From contig BSBN01000213.1 of assembly GCA_027924645.1 (NCBI GenBank), positions 31,312,501-31,376,500 of the forward strand: a stretch of DNA of 64,000 nt, written 5' to 3'. How positions within the stretch are numbered: the first letter of the stretch is position 1; each line of letters opens with the position of its first letter. The notes beneath the pieces are model-generated. The model was not told the DNA's origin and searched no databases. It saw only the letters and a program-made list of their open reading frames with translations. Source of the stretch: Cunninghamia lanceolata. Lineage: Eukaryota; Streptophyta; Pinopsida; Cupressales; Cupressaceae. The translations under genes were made by a program, and so were the position numbers. Positions 20,638 to 32,083 of this stretch are shown here, one piece after another.

Positions 20638-21479
20638 TGGTGCAGTCATGGTTAGGAGGTTCCACAAAGTGAACTATCTAGGCCATGTAACTAGAGTAAA
20701 CACAACGGAAACAACTCAAAGATATAAAGCAAATGCAGATTCAGTCATTCAATATATCATAGAATTCAAATACAAATTAGTTGGCAACATGCGGGCCTAC
20801 AATTAGGGCTCACAGGCCTGATTAAGGAAAATGCACAAGATACGGCTCTGAAGCTCCTTCACAAAGAATTCAAACTATTAACTATCTTTTTATGAATTTC
20901 ACTACTTTCCTAGACATCTATTACATCAATAAATATCATCTCTGGAACATATGATTCCTCCATATTATCCAAGTAAGATCACAAACTCCAATGAAGAGTC
21001 GTAATGTGTGTACACATATAGGTCAAGCCTAATTGAATAGAACTCCTTCACGAATGAGTAGAATTGTGTGTAGATCTCAGGGAAGGTCAACCACGAACCA
21101 AACAACATTGAATAATGTGTAATTTATCTCTACAAGTCATGAAATTCTCCACAAGTCTTCTCCTTTAGCTAATTATTTGAGATTGTTAGGATGCTCTACT
21201 CTGAGAAAATAGTCGATCTTCTGATATAAATATCTCACTAGTACTTGATCCAAATGATCTAAATTTTGGATATGATGTCCATGAGTGAATCTAGATGCTA
21301 AGTCCATCTTTACAAGATCTAGAATGCAACTATGATAGAATGTAGACCAAAATATAGAAACTGGTACTAATTGAACTGACTGAACTGAACTGGAAAATGA
21401 AAAGAAACAAATTGAAATGCAAATATTTTTTTTTGGGTTGATGCAAGATTGCTCTTGAACCAAGGATGCTCCTACATCA
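20638..21479 (-). repeat. 3' LTR of the nested chromovirus
   Basis: It aligns along its length with 26246-27084. In element orientation it runs from TGATGTAGGAGC to TGCACCA. It is followed outward by the AGATG duplication. Confidence 0.88.
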
Positions 21480-21503
21480 GACATCTGAGGTTATTTAAAA
21501 AGT

Positions 21504-21670
21504 GAGTCCCTCATTTTTGTTGGGGCTAGAGGAAAACCAAGACAGTCCACCTCAGCTTGAGGAATCCAAGATGAGTCTTCTTCCGGTCTGCCTTTCCACT
21601 TCACAAGGTATTCTTTGTACTGTCTTCCTTTGGTACTGTATCCAACTTTGTTGTCCAAAATGTCTTCAAT
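21504..21670 (-). pseudogene. Chromodomain at the integrase C terminus
   Basis: The - strand encodes IEDILDNKVGYSTKGRQY followed by EYLVKWKGRPEEDSSW, a chromodomain signature with the aromatic and WKG core. It defines the element as a chromovirus. Such domains steer integration toward particular chromatin. A stop separates it from the integrase C-terminal frame at 21738, so this copy is broken. Confidence 0.82.
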
Positions 21671-21737
21671 TTACTATGGTGCTTGTTGTGGTAACTACTT
21701 ATTCAAGTCTTCTGCTATGTTGTCACTGATCACTGCT

Positions 21738-22247
21738 TCATGATACTGATATAGGTCTACAATGTTGAAAATAGGATGTCTCTGGTAACTCCACTTCATA
21801 TGCATTTCCTGAATCAAATTTTCTAAGTATCCTACATGGTCCAAACTTCTTCATCTTCAACTTGTTATATGTCCCAACTGGAAATCTTTCTTTTCTCAAG
21901 TATACCATTACTTCATATCCAACTACAAATTCTTTGTGTCTCTTCTTCTCATCTGCCTTCTCCTTGTACTTGTTGTTCATCTCTTCCAAATGCTTCTTCC
22001 CTTGATTATGCACTGTCTCCATATGTCCTGCAAATTCTTCTACTTTTGCACTTCTCTTATCTTCCATACTGATATCTCTCAATTCTGTTACTCCTCTAGG
22101 GTTTACTCCGGTAACAATCTCAAAAGGTGTTCTTCCGGTACTCCTATTCACTGAATTATTGCATGCAAACTCTACTTGTACAAGAATCAAATCCCAACTT
22201 CCTGCCTTCTCTCCAACGAAACATCTCAACAAGTTTCCCAAACTCAT
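21738..22247 (-). pseudogene. int: Integrase, C-terminal half, chromovirus
   Basis: It continues the integrase of 22263-23183 in the same frame after one stop at 22263-22265, where related elements have a Gln codon in the DGQTE motif (CAG to TAG). It carries the VNRSTGRTPFEIVTG segment and the GPCRILRKFDSGNAYEVELP module. The homology continues beyond the stop at the low-coordinate end. Confidence 0.85.
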
Positions 22248-22262
22248 GTTTACTACCTCTGT

Positions 22263-23183
22263 CTATCCATCACTATGTGGATGAAATGTTGAACTAAACT
22301 TCAAATATGTCTTCATCTTCTTCCAAAGTGTCTTCCAAAAGTATCCAAGAAATCTTGTGTCTCTGTCTGAAACTATGCTCTTAGGCAATCCATGTAATCT
22401 CACATTCTCTTTGAAAAATAGGTCAACTACATGCACTGCATCAGTTGTCTTCTTACAAGGTATGAAGTGTATCATCTTTGAAAATTTGTCCACCACTACA
22501 AATATTGAATCATGTCCTCTTTGTGTCTTCAACAATCCCATTACAAAATCCATACTTATGTCTTCCCAAGGTCTCTCCGGTACTGTCAAAGGTTTATACA
22601 ATCTAGTATTCTGAGTACTCCCTTTTGCAACTTGACAAACTCTACAACACTGCACAAATTTCCTAACATCCTTATGTATCTGAGGCCAAAAGTAATTTTC
22701 ACTCACCAAAGCCATTGTTTTATCAATGCCAAAATGTCCTCCCAATCCACCATTGTGTTTTTCCTTGATCAAATTATCTCTCATGGAACTTCTAGGTATG
22801 CACAACTGATTTGTTCTCAACAACATATATTCCTGAATGAAATAATCCAACCACTTACTCCTATCTATCACAATAGGTTCCTTACATGCTTTCCAAAGTT
22901 CTACAAAATCAAGATCTTCTTCATACATGTTCTTCAATTCATCAAACCCCAACACTACAACTCTCATCTCTGTCAACAAGTTTCTTCTCCTACTCAATAC
23001 ATCTACAACTTTGTTTAATTTTTCACTCCTATGCTTCAATACAAATGTGTAACTCTGCATGAACTCTGCCCATCTCATATGTCTCTGATTTAACTTTCCT
23101 TGACTATTCAAATATTGCAAAGCTTGATGATCTGTATATAACACAAACTCCTTAGGCAACAAGTAATGTCTCCACTTCTTCAA
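22263..23183 (-). pseudogene. RNase H (C-terminal part) and integrase N-terminal half, chromovirus
   Basis: The RNase H end shows YTDHQALQYL and the WAEFMQSY motif. Integrase follows with the GGLGGHFGIDKT and CRVCQVAKG zinc region, then SMDFVMGLL (Asp) and VSDRDTRF (Asp). It is in frame with the RT segment, from which one stop (23205-23207) separates it, and with the downstream integrase part. Confidence 0.88.
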
Positions 23184-23207
23184 GGCTTGAATTATGGCGT
23201 AGAACTC

Positions 23208-24323
23208 CTAATCATAAACTGAATATCTCCTCCTTGCATCATTCAACTTCTCACTAAAATATGTTATAGGTCTACCTTCTTGACTTAACACTGTTCCAAT
23301 TGCATTCCCACTTGCATCACAATCTACTTGAAATACCTTATTGAAATCTGGTAATGCCAAAACAGGTTGCTCCATCACTTTCTGCTTCAACAATTCAAAA
23401 GTCTTATCTTCTCCTGATGTCCACTTAAAGTCTTTTCTGTCACCTCTCATTGTCTTTGTCATACGGTTACAAACTAAACTAAAATTTCTGATGAACTTTC
23501 GGTAGAAACTAGCCAATCCATGAAATGATCTGACTTCTCCAATGCTCTCCGGTGTAGGCCATTCAACAATTTCTCTTACTTTCTCAGGGTCCATCTTCAA
23601 TCCTTCCATAGAAATTACAAATCCCAAGTATACCAATTCTTCCTTCATGAAACTACATTTCTTGATGTTTATCAACAATTTCTCTTCTCTTAGTCTTTGT
23701 AATACTTGTTTTAGGTGCCACAAATGTTCTTCTCTTGTCTTACTAAAAATCAGAATATCATCCAAATATACAATAACAAACTTACCCAAGAATTTCTTCA
23801 AAACTTCATTCATCAATCTCATGAAAGTACTCAGTGCATTTGTCAATCCAAAAGGCATCACTAACCACTCATACAACCCTTCATTTGTCTTAAAAGAAAT
23901 CTTCCATTCATCTCCTCTAATTCTGATATGATGGTATCCACTCTTCAAGTCTATTTTTGTGAAATATTTTACTCCACTCAAACAATCCATGATATCATCC
24001 ATTCTAGGTAAAGGAAATCTATACTTAACTATAATCTTGTTTATTGCTCTAGAGTATGTACACATTCTCCATTCCCCATCTTTCTTTGGTGCTAACATTG
24101 AAGGTACTGTACAAGGGCTTAAGCTTTCTCTGATCAAACCTTTCCTCAACAATTCATGTATATGCCTATTCAGTTCTTCATTCTCTGCCAGTGTCATTTT
24201 GTGTGCTGCTTTGTTAGGCAAGCTAGCTCCTAGTATAAGATCCATGTGATAACTGATACTCTTGATTGGTGGCAATCCTTCAGGCACATTGTCAAATATG
24301 ATGTCTTCATACTCTGTCAGCAT
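23208..24323 (-). pseudogene. Reverse transcriptase and start of RNase H, chromovirus
   Basis: RT motifs are YFTKIDLKSGYHHIRI, VMPFGLTNALSTF and VIVYLDDILIFS (YLDD). RNase H begins QVDCDASGNAIGTVLSQ with its catalytic Asp kept. An SRAIN segment in motif B replaces the usual DYRALN, so some active-region residues are damaged. The frame differs from that of the protease segment just upstream. Confidence 0.9.
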
Positions 24324-24328
24324 ATTAG

Positions 24329-24970
24329 TTATCTCCTCCAGTTGTGATTCTTCAATGTTTTAGGCTTCTTAAGAATCAAAGCATAACACATATTTTCATG
24401 TCTCAAACTATCCAAAAATTTCCTTCCATCTACCAAATAGATTCTAGCATTTCCACATACTTCACTTTTAGGATCATCTTCCAAAGGAATCAAAGTAATT
24501 CTCTTTCCATTTGATGTTATAGTGTATGTATTCTTTCTCCCATCATGTACAACTTTCCTATCATACTGCCAAGGTCTACCCAACAAAATATGACATACAT
24601 CCATAGGCATAATATCACACAATACTTCATCATGATAAGATCCAATATAAAATTTCACCAAACATTGCTTACTCACCAATACTTTATGATCATCTTGAAT
24701 CCATGCTATCTAATAGGGTTTAGGGAGTTTCAATCTTTCCAACTTTAGCTTAGTCACCATCTCCTCTGAAACTAGGTTATTAGAACTACCACTATAAATT
24801 ACAACTTTACAACATTTACCTCTTGATTTGCATCTAGTTCTGAACAAACTTTTCCTCTGCAGTGGTTCCTCATTTGTCTCTACTTGAAATAGTTCTCTCC
24901 TCATCACAAGTGATTCTCCCTTCTTAGGTTTACCAACTAAACTAGGTGATCCAACAGGTTCTTCTTCCAC
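24329..24970 (-). pseudogene. Aspartic protease region, chromovirus
   Basis: Two in-frame pieces (24710-24970 and 24329-24679) separated by a stop at about 24707. CKVVIYSGSSNNLVS aligns with CKVVIDTGSTDNMVS of element F, so the catalytic Asp is replaced by Tyr and the protease is dead. CDIMPMDVCHILLGRPWQ is the conserved C-terminal motif. Confidence 0.85.
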
Positions 24971-25263
24971 ATAAGCTGCTCTTCCACTGTTCTCTATTCT
25001 CTTGCTTGTACTCCCTTGATTACATTCAAATGCTCTATGTCCTTCACCTCCACACTTGAAACAAGTTCCTCTGAATGTTCTCCTATTAGGTTCTCTTCCT
25101 TCTCTTTTGTATCCTTCACTCTGATATGGACTAGGGTTTCTTCTATGGTAGAAAGTTTTGTCATCTCTTCATATGCATTATTATCTCTGTCCTCCTTAAA
25201 TGTGTTCTCTTGTCTGTTTAGCTCTGCATATGATCTTTCTCCTCTGGGAAATGTTCTACCGCT

Positions 25264-26019
25264 CTAAAATTTACCTCCTTTGCCTCTCTGTCTCTGATCA
25301 TGCCTCTTGTTCAACTTTTCTTCAACCTTCAAGGAAAACTGATATGCTTCTTCCAATGTTGTCATCCTTACCAAACTCACTTCTTCTTGAATGTTCAATC
25401 CCAGTCCATTGATGCATCTAGCCACTTTCTCCTTGCTTGCTTCACTATGTCCTGACCTTATGATCATCTTATGAAATTCTTCAGTATACTCCTTCATAGA
25501 TTTCTCCTTTTGTTTTAGGTTTTACAATCTCTTCAATAGTTCTAACTCATAGTCAGCAGGTATAAACTAATTCTTTAATTTTGTCACCATTCTATCCCAC
25601 TTTGTAATCTTTTCTTTCCCTCTTCTATTTTTATCCAACTAAACTTCCTTCCACCATATTGCAGCATGTCCTTTCAACTTTGTCTTTGCAAATTTCACCT
25701 TCTCCAGATCTTTAATTTCTTCATATTCAAAGTTTTTTTCCATGCCATTTATCCAGTCAATCAATTATTCAAGATTCAAATTGCCAGTATAATTTGGTAC
25801 ATCAATTCTAGGTCTTTTCCCAATCTTTGAAATAGCTCACAACATCTTGACTTGGTTTGATTCTTCTTCTTCATCATCTCCTAGGGTTTCTCCATTTTGA
25901 TCAACAGATTGAAATTCCTCATCATCATCACTTTCAACATTAGGTCTAGGTGTAAGTCCTCTTCTCCGATCTTCTTCAATAACATCCAAGTGAACTCGCA
26001 TGGTTTTCATCATTTCCAT
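25264..26019 (-). pseudogene. gag: Gag fragments, chromovirus
   Basis: Frames at 25264-25497 (YTEEFHKMIIRSGHSE, similar to YTEEFYLLSMRSGHHE of element F) and 25837-26019 (acidic N terminus) are the visible pieces. Between them are stops and frameshifts. The zinc-knuckle region and 3' part of gag lie at 24971-25263 in broken frames. Confidence 0.72.
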
Positions 26020-26231
26020 CAGTAGGGATTCTCCTTGGCGGCATTCTTCCTAGGATCAAGTGTAACTGCCTCAAATTCGGTGATCAGGCTACAAGGTGAC
26101 AACTGCCTCACAATTGGTGATTGGTTGCAACACAAGTAACCTACCTCAGATTCGGTGATTTGTTCATAGCAAGATCTTATAGAATTCCTTTGCCAACTTC
26201 GCTCAATTCGCTCCCAAAGATTTGAACTTTC

Positions 26232-26243
26232 GCTCTAATACCA
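26232..26243 (-). other. Primer binding site, chromovirus
   Basis: On the - strand the sequence reads TGGTATTAGAGC, one change from the tRNA-iMet complement TGGTATCAGAGC. It lies two bases inside the 5' LTR. Confidence 0.8.
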
Positions 26244-26245
26244 CT

Positions 26246-27084
26246 TGGTGCAATCACGGTTAGGAGGGTCCACAAAGTGAACTATCCAGGCTGTGCAGCT
26301 AGAGTAAACACAATGAAAACAACTCAAAGATATAAAGCAAATGTAGATTGAGTCATTCAGTATATCATAGAATTCAAATATGAATTGGGTGGCAACATGC
26401 GGGCTTACAATTAGGGCTCACAGGCTTGATTACAAAAAATGCACAAGATATGGCTCTGAAGCTCCTTCGCAAAGAATTCAAACTATCAACTATCTTTTTA
26501 TGAATTTCACTATTTTCCTAGGCAACTATTACATTAACATATCATCTATGGAACACATGATTCCTCTGCATCGACTAGGGAAGATCAAAAACTCCAATGA
26601 AGAGTCGTAATGTGTGTACATGGATAGGTCAGGCCTAATTGAATAGAACTCCTTCACGGATGAATAGAATTGTGTGCAGATCTCAAGGAAGGTAGGCCAC
26701 AAACCAAACAACATTGAATGATGTGTAATTTATCTCCGTGATTCGTGAAATGCTCTGCAAGTCTTCTCCTTTAGCTAATTATTTGAGACTATCAAGATGC
26801 TTTGCTATGAGAAAATAGTTAATCTTCTGATAGTGATATCTCACCAGTACCTGATCCAAATGATCTGAATTTTGGATATGATGTCCATGAGTGAATCTAG
26901 ATGCTAAGTCTAGCTCTGTAAGATCTGAAATGCAACTACGATAGAATGCAGACCAAAATACAGAAACTGCTACTAACTGAACTGACTGTACTGAACTAGA
27001 AAATGAAAAGAAACAAATTAAAATGCAAATGTTTTTTTTTGGTTGATGCAAGAATGCTCTTGAACCAGGGATGCTCCTACATCA
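26246..27084 (-). repeat. 5' LTR of the nested chromovirus
   Basis: Partner of 20638-21479. The primer site sits beside it and the AGATG duplication follows at 27085-27089. Confidence 0.88.
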
Positions 27085-29048
27085 AGATGACATGCAAATC
27101 AATATAGTTGATCTCATGCTTTTGCTCTGTTTCTTTCTCCTCTTGCTGATCTGAATGCTCTAGCTCCTGCATATCAATTGGAGGATTGACTACCTCCTCA
27201 ATCTTCTGAAACTACTCATGATTTGCCTCACTAAGAGGAGTTGATTTACTATCTAGGCTTGAGCAGAAAGCATCAAGCTCATCCAAGAAATGGGCCTCCT
27301 CCAAGTCTTCTACACTCTTCGGTATAGGGCTTCTTATATGCCCTCCTTCATGAGCTAGAACTTCACGGTCATTTGTCACCCCATGTGCTAGCAACTTACC
27401 ATTATTTTCAATGCCCTCATGTGATTGAAATTCCTTTGCTAATGTGGGAATGAGAATTTATGTGCATTCTTCATCCTCCTTAATAAAACAAGAAAACTCA
27501 CCAAATGGAATGTGCCACCATCTTGGATAGCCTCCACAACAACTTCCTCCTTAGATTCCTACATTTCTTCAAGATGAACAAGTTGCCTCTGGGATTGAAG
27601 ATCCTCACCATGCATTCTTTGCATTTTGTTTAAGTTTATTTCATTAAAAGCATGAGAGAACTTTTCAAAATAATTCAAATCCAGAGGATTCAACCTCTCA
27701 TTTGAATTAACATTACTCACAGGTGTAAGAGGTTCAAACAATTCCACCTCTATGAGTGTAGGAACATGAAATTGTTCCTCATTAATTTATTTCTCCTCCA
27801 CCTTCACCTTTGGCTCATCCCACCAACTAGCTTGGTAAACAACAGACCCACCTTTGAAAAGAGAAATGATGTCGAGGCAAGGGGCCTGAATATTTCCTTG
27901 AATTTCTCGGAGGGGAGAAGGTTCTTTAAAAAAAGTTCTTGGGGGGAAACAAGTTGGGTTTATATAGGAACATGGCCTTGTGAAGAATGGGGACCTTTGA
28001 AACTTGGGAATTTGTAATGGTGAGGCTACTTTGTTGTAGGCCAATTTGTAGTGGTGGGAGTAGACATAAAACAAGGGATGTAAGAGGCTAATTAAGCATC
28101 TAATCTCATTTTTTGGCAAGAAGATGTCTCATCTACTCCTCTTGAGCTGTAATCTACATAGCAAAGTTTTCTTGAAAAACCCTCTCCCATGCCTCTATCT
28201 ATTGTTGTTGAAGGAGGGCTTGATGAGCAAGCTCATCTCACTACTGGGTAAACTCTATCATTCCTTGAACCTCATCACACTCCCTATGATAGCCTAGGAT
28301 CACCTCCTTCAGATCACTAATGCTTTTGATGTTAAGACTACATTCCCACTAAGGCTGATTACATGTCATTTTTCTTTTAATGTCGTCGAAATATCCCTTA
28401 ATCTCTAGTAGCATGTTTGTGAGACCATGGGATTCATCAACATCCACATTGTCAATATTTTGGGACTAACTAGAAGGGTAGCTATATTGATTAGGAGCAA
28501 GGTAGTTTTCTTGGGGCTGACAATAAGCATTATTGGACTCCCAAGAATATTGAGTAGGGTTGGGTGGGAGGCAAGCATCATGAGGATGTTGATATCCTAT
28601 TGAAATAGGGCTAGAGGACATAAAACCAAAGGTATCTTGGGCCTCAAATGGATGATATGGAGGCCAACGACTTGTATTTTGATAAGGTGGAGGGGAATAA
28701 CCATAACTTCTATAATAGTTTGACATCATTTAACATGAAACTCATTCAAATATTCTTTTAAAGTGTGAGCTAATAGGTCTATACCTCTAAGAAACTGAGT
28801 ACATACCAGGGAGAGTCACCAGGTGATTAAGATGCTTTTGAAAGCAAGTGAGATTAGGAATATCGCCAAAATCTTGATCTTTTAACTTCTTTTAAACACT
28901 CAGGCTTCTTAAACCAACAGATTTGAGTCTTAGAGTCGCCATGGCATTGGAGAAATTGCCTTGAATGGAAAGATACACTTAAGAACACACCAAATCATTT
29001 AATGGATGATAAGGATCATCAAACTAGTCCCACTAGGCATGCCAGAAA
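27085..29048 (-). pseudogene. Internal region of element C with gag-like fragments
   Basis: Short - strand frames at 27212-27394, 27559-27747 and 28466-28729 carry low-complexity sequence. The last is Tyr/Pro/Gln-rich (RSYGYSPPPYQNTSRWPP), as seen in linkers of plant gypsy gag proteins. No protease, RT or integrase motif was found. The assignment rests on position next to the primer-site-like sequence and on composition. Confidence 0.45.
29027..29044 (-). other. Primer-binding-site-like sequence of element C
   Basis: The - strand reads TGGCATGCCTAGTGGGAC, preceded by TTTC as in element G. It lies about five bases inside the right LTR. I did not match it to a specific tRNA with confidence. 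Confidence 0.5.
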
Positions 29049-31104
29049 CTATTGTCACTTGGATTTGTACCCTGTGTTGAAGCCTGTTTGCTGCAACAAT
29101 CTAGTGAAACATGGGAGTGATCTCAAGGTGTGGGACCTACAAATGAGACCAAATCTCCAGAGAAGGTTGGTTCCTCTTTTTGAATAGAAGTTTCAAAGAA
29201 AACTATAGACTAAACCTAATCTAACACCACTAGGAAAAGGGAAGAGGGAGAAAACTAAAAAGGGAAAGGTGATACACCAGGTTTAATATGAACACCCATA
29301 GAGCTAAGATGTACAAAATAATTTTACACAACTGATGACTCGTAGGTCCTAACAAAGGTAAAAGAAAAGAATGGGATTGCAAGGATATAAACATTCACAA
29401 GCAACAACCAGTTCTAGATTTACACAAAGCTAAAATAACATGAAAAGACAAAAATAATTAGTATTGTATTGATTATAAGGCAATGTTACAACAAGATAGA
29501 GTTCTGTTTGGAGCACACAATAAAATCCTACAGGTCCTAACAAAGGTAAAAGATAAGAATGGGATTGTAAGGATATAAACATTCATAAGAAATAACCATC
29601 TTCAGATTTACACAAAGCTAAAATAGCATGAAAAGACAAAAATAACCAGTATTGTATTGATTATAAGGCAAGGTTACAACAAGATAGAGTTCTATTTGGA
29701 GCACAAAATAAGACTCTGCGTCCAACCCTTATTACATTCTTTTTCAACTATATATAGCATTTCATTACATTGATAACACAAAAATCTGCATCACCCACTC
29801 TACAATAAATTCACCATGGGCCTGTCAAAAGATATTTCTGCAAGGGAATGTCCACCCATGTCTGTTCTGCAAGACATAAATGTAGAAAATACCCTAATCT
29901 GATCTGCAACAATAAATATGAAAAGATCTAGAGGATGAAGTAGCTAAAGAAAGTATTTGCATTGAATACTAGTACCTGACTCATCCACCTGAAATAATAA
30001 AAACACCCAACAACCACTTCTAGTTGGAGAGTTGACCTGAACCTATAATCATGGTGACTAGAGAGTAGATGGACATTTTAAAATGTAATGCCCACCAAAA
30101 GTTTTTGTGTAAAGATTTTAGAACACTTTAAAATATTTTAAACTTACTTTAAAATATTTTAAAGTACTACATCTATATTACATGCTTTACATTTACATTG
30201 ATTTTGACTTCTGACACTTTGCCTTATTGACAAATCTTGTCTATTGTGAACCTTGGAACTATCTCATCTTTTCTCTTTTTCTTCCCTTCATCTTTCTTGG
30301 TTGGAGACTCTCTCTGCAAATGAACTTTAAAGTTCTCTAACTTCCAACTTTGTCGACTCCTTCACTTAGCACATTTTTTCTCCTTTTTTGCTCTTTTTCT
30401 TTCGCTTTATCTTTCTTATCAACGATTCTTCTCCTATCAGTGAAATAACCTTTTGGTGAACTTTCTGTTTGATATCCAACCTAGCTCTTTTTCTCTCTTT
30501 TTCCTCCTTCCTTGTCGGTGACTTGGTCGATCGACAAACCAAGTGTTCACAAACTAGCCACTTTGCCGACAAGGCCTTTTGCACTTTATTCTTTCTTGGA
30601 AAATCCTACCTATTTTCCTTTTGCTTTGGTTGGTGGGTTTGCCTATCAATGAATTTTCTAATCAGTGAACCAACTGGTTCATGAACTTCCCTTTTGTTGA
30701 CGACTTGTCTCTTTTCTTCTTTTGACTTGTCTTTTGCATTGGCTTTTAGTCAAAAATTCCCACCATCAACGAACTAATAGGTTTGCGAACCACACATTTC
30801 ACCGATAAAGGACTTGCCTTTTCTTTTCCTTTTACCTTAGAGAAATTGCCTTATCCCCTGCCTCAACCATTAGAAGAAAAACCTCCCACTTTATTGGTCA
30901 TTTCGTCGATCGGTGAACTTTTTAGTTCATGAACCTTCAAGTTTGTCGATAAGGGAAAAAAGACCAAGACAAAATAATTAGGAATTTTGGGATTTTGGGG
31001 GGGACCTTCCATTTAGGGTACCTCAGAGTGGATATATTTGATGGAAGAAGTGCATGATTTTTAGGTAGACCATTTTAAGTATGGAGGACTAAAATAGATC
31101 AACA
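29049..31104 (-). repeat. Right (5') LTR of element C, with internal tandem duplication
   Basis: Matches 17124-20052 minus its insertion. A segment of about 188 bases starting AGGTCCTAAC at 29344 is repeated from 29532; the left LTR has one copy. It ends AGATCAACA, followed by the TGCAC duplication. Confidence 0.75.
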
Positions 31105-31109
31105 TGCAC

Positions 31110-32080
31110 CACATAACTGACAAATTAGTTTTAAGGAAAACACAAATAAATTATTAATGGTTAGGCACATGTATAAGTGGTGGCATGCCCCCGAATAAAG
31201 CAAGTGGCACATCTAGAAGCGTTCGTACATGCTAAAAAAAGGAGCAGTTTTTTTAAGATTTTTATCAAGAATACAAATGCGCACTCTAGAGGGAAATACA
31301 CCTACAAAAGGCGTTTGATGCTATAAAAATGAGTTTTTAGAGTAAAGGTGCATGACTGAGGCCATTGGCATTCCTATACAAAGGAAATGGTCATCAGTAT
31401 AAGAAAACATATAAAATTCTACATATTTATGGATGCTAACTAGAATTAGAATAAAGTGTTGTTTGTTTTGAAGAGGCGTGTCTTTCTTAAAAATAGAAAA
31501 GTTATTTATTTAAGATAAGATATCATCCAATTTTTTTTTTCTAAAAATTTGAGTCTATTCCATACTTCAGAGGGCAGAAACATTGTTCAAGTCATTTCTT
31601 TTATGCAAAAAAATTGATAAACACCATAGCAATAGCAGAAGTCTCTTGGTTTTTCATATAACAATGAATAAAGAGCAAAATTCCTTCATACAACAATAGG
31701 TACAACAAAGTCTGGAGAAAAAACAACATTCTAGAAAATATTTTTGCAAAATTTCAAATCAGAGACAATAGAATTCCATCACTTACAATAGGAATAACAT
31801 GGTCAATATTACAAAATTATGGTTTTGTCAGCCTCTGTCAATCCACTAACAACTGTAGGAGGACATTTTTGAAGAAAAACATCATAACAACAGTAGAAAA
31901 AGGCATTTATTCTTCAAATTCTTCTAATCCTCTTCTCAAAGTTGCAAAAAAATAAGTGGAAGAAGGCAAATTTTGTTTTAAATTAGTAGCATAAAGCATC
32001 AAAAGGGAGTTTGAAAAGATAATTCTTCTTTCACAAAATCTAATATTCAACACTTACTTTGTAGGTGCCTTCAGTCCTCA
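31110..32080. other. No gene recognised
   Basis: AT-rich, stops in all frames. It may contain the start of the LTR-like relic D, but I found no clear TG boundary and no match to the first 2.5 kb of the element G LTR. Confidence 0.4.
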
Positions 32081-32083
32081 TTC

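Larger units (their letters stand above)
20638..27084 (-). mobile_element. Chromovirus (Ty3/gypsy) with both LTRs, decayed, nested in element C
   Basis: The target duplication AGATG is exact at 20633-20637 and 27085-27089. LTRs are 20638-21479 and 26246-27084 (842 and 839 bases, TGGTGCA..CTACATCA on the + strand). A tRNA-iMet type primer site lies next to the right LTR. The gag, protease, RT, RNase H, integrase and chromodomain order is complete, but several stops and frameshifts kill it. LTR divergence is about 10% in the stretch I compared by eye. Confidence 0.9.
17124..31104 (-). mobile_element. Element C: old LTR retrotransposon hosting nested insertions
   Basis: Two related LTRs (17124-20052 and about 29049-31104) are flanked by the same 5-base target duplication TGCAC (17119-17123 and 31105-31109). 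LTR ends are TGTT..AACA. Orientation is inferred as - from a primer-site-like sequence just inside the right LTR and from gag-like frames on that strand at 27.2-28.7 kb. Its own internal region is 20053-20637 plus 27085-29048 and shows no pol, so it was non-autonomous or lost pol. A chromovirus (20638-27084) and a 1116-bp insertion (17233-18348) are nested in it. Confidence 0.8.
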
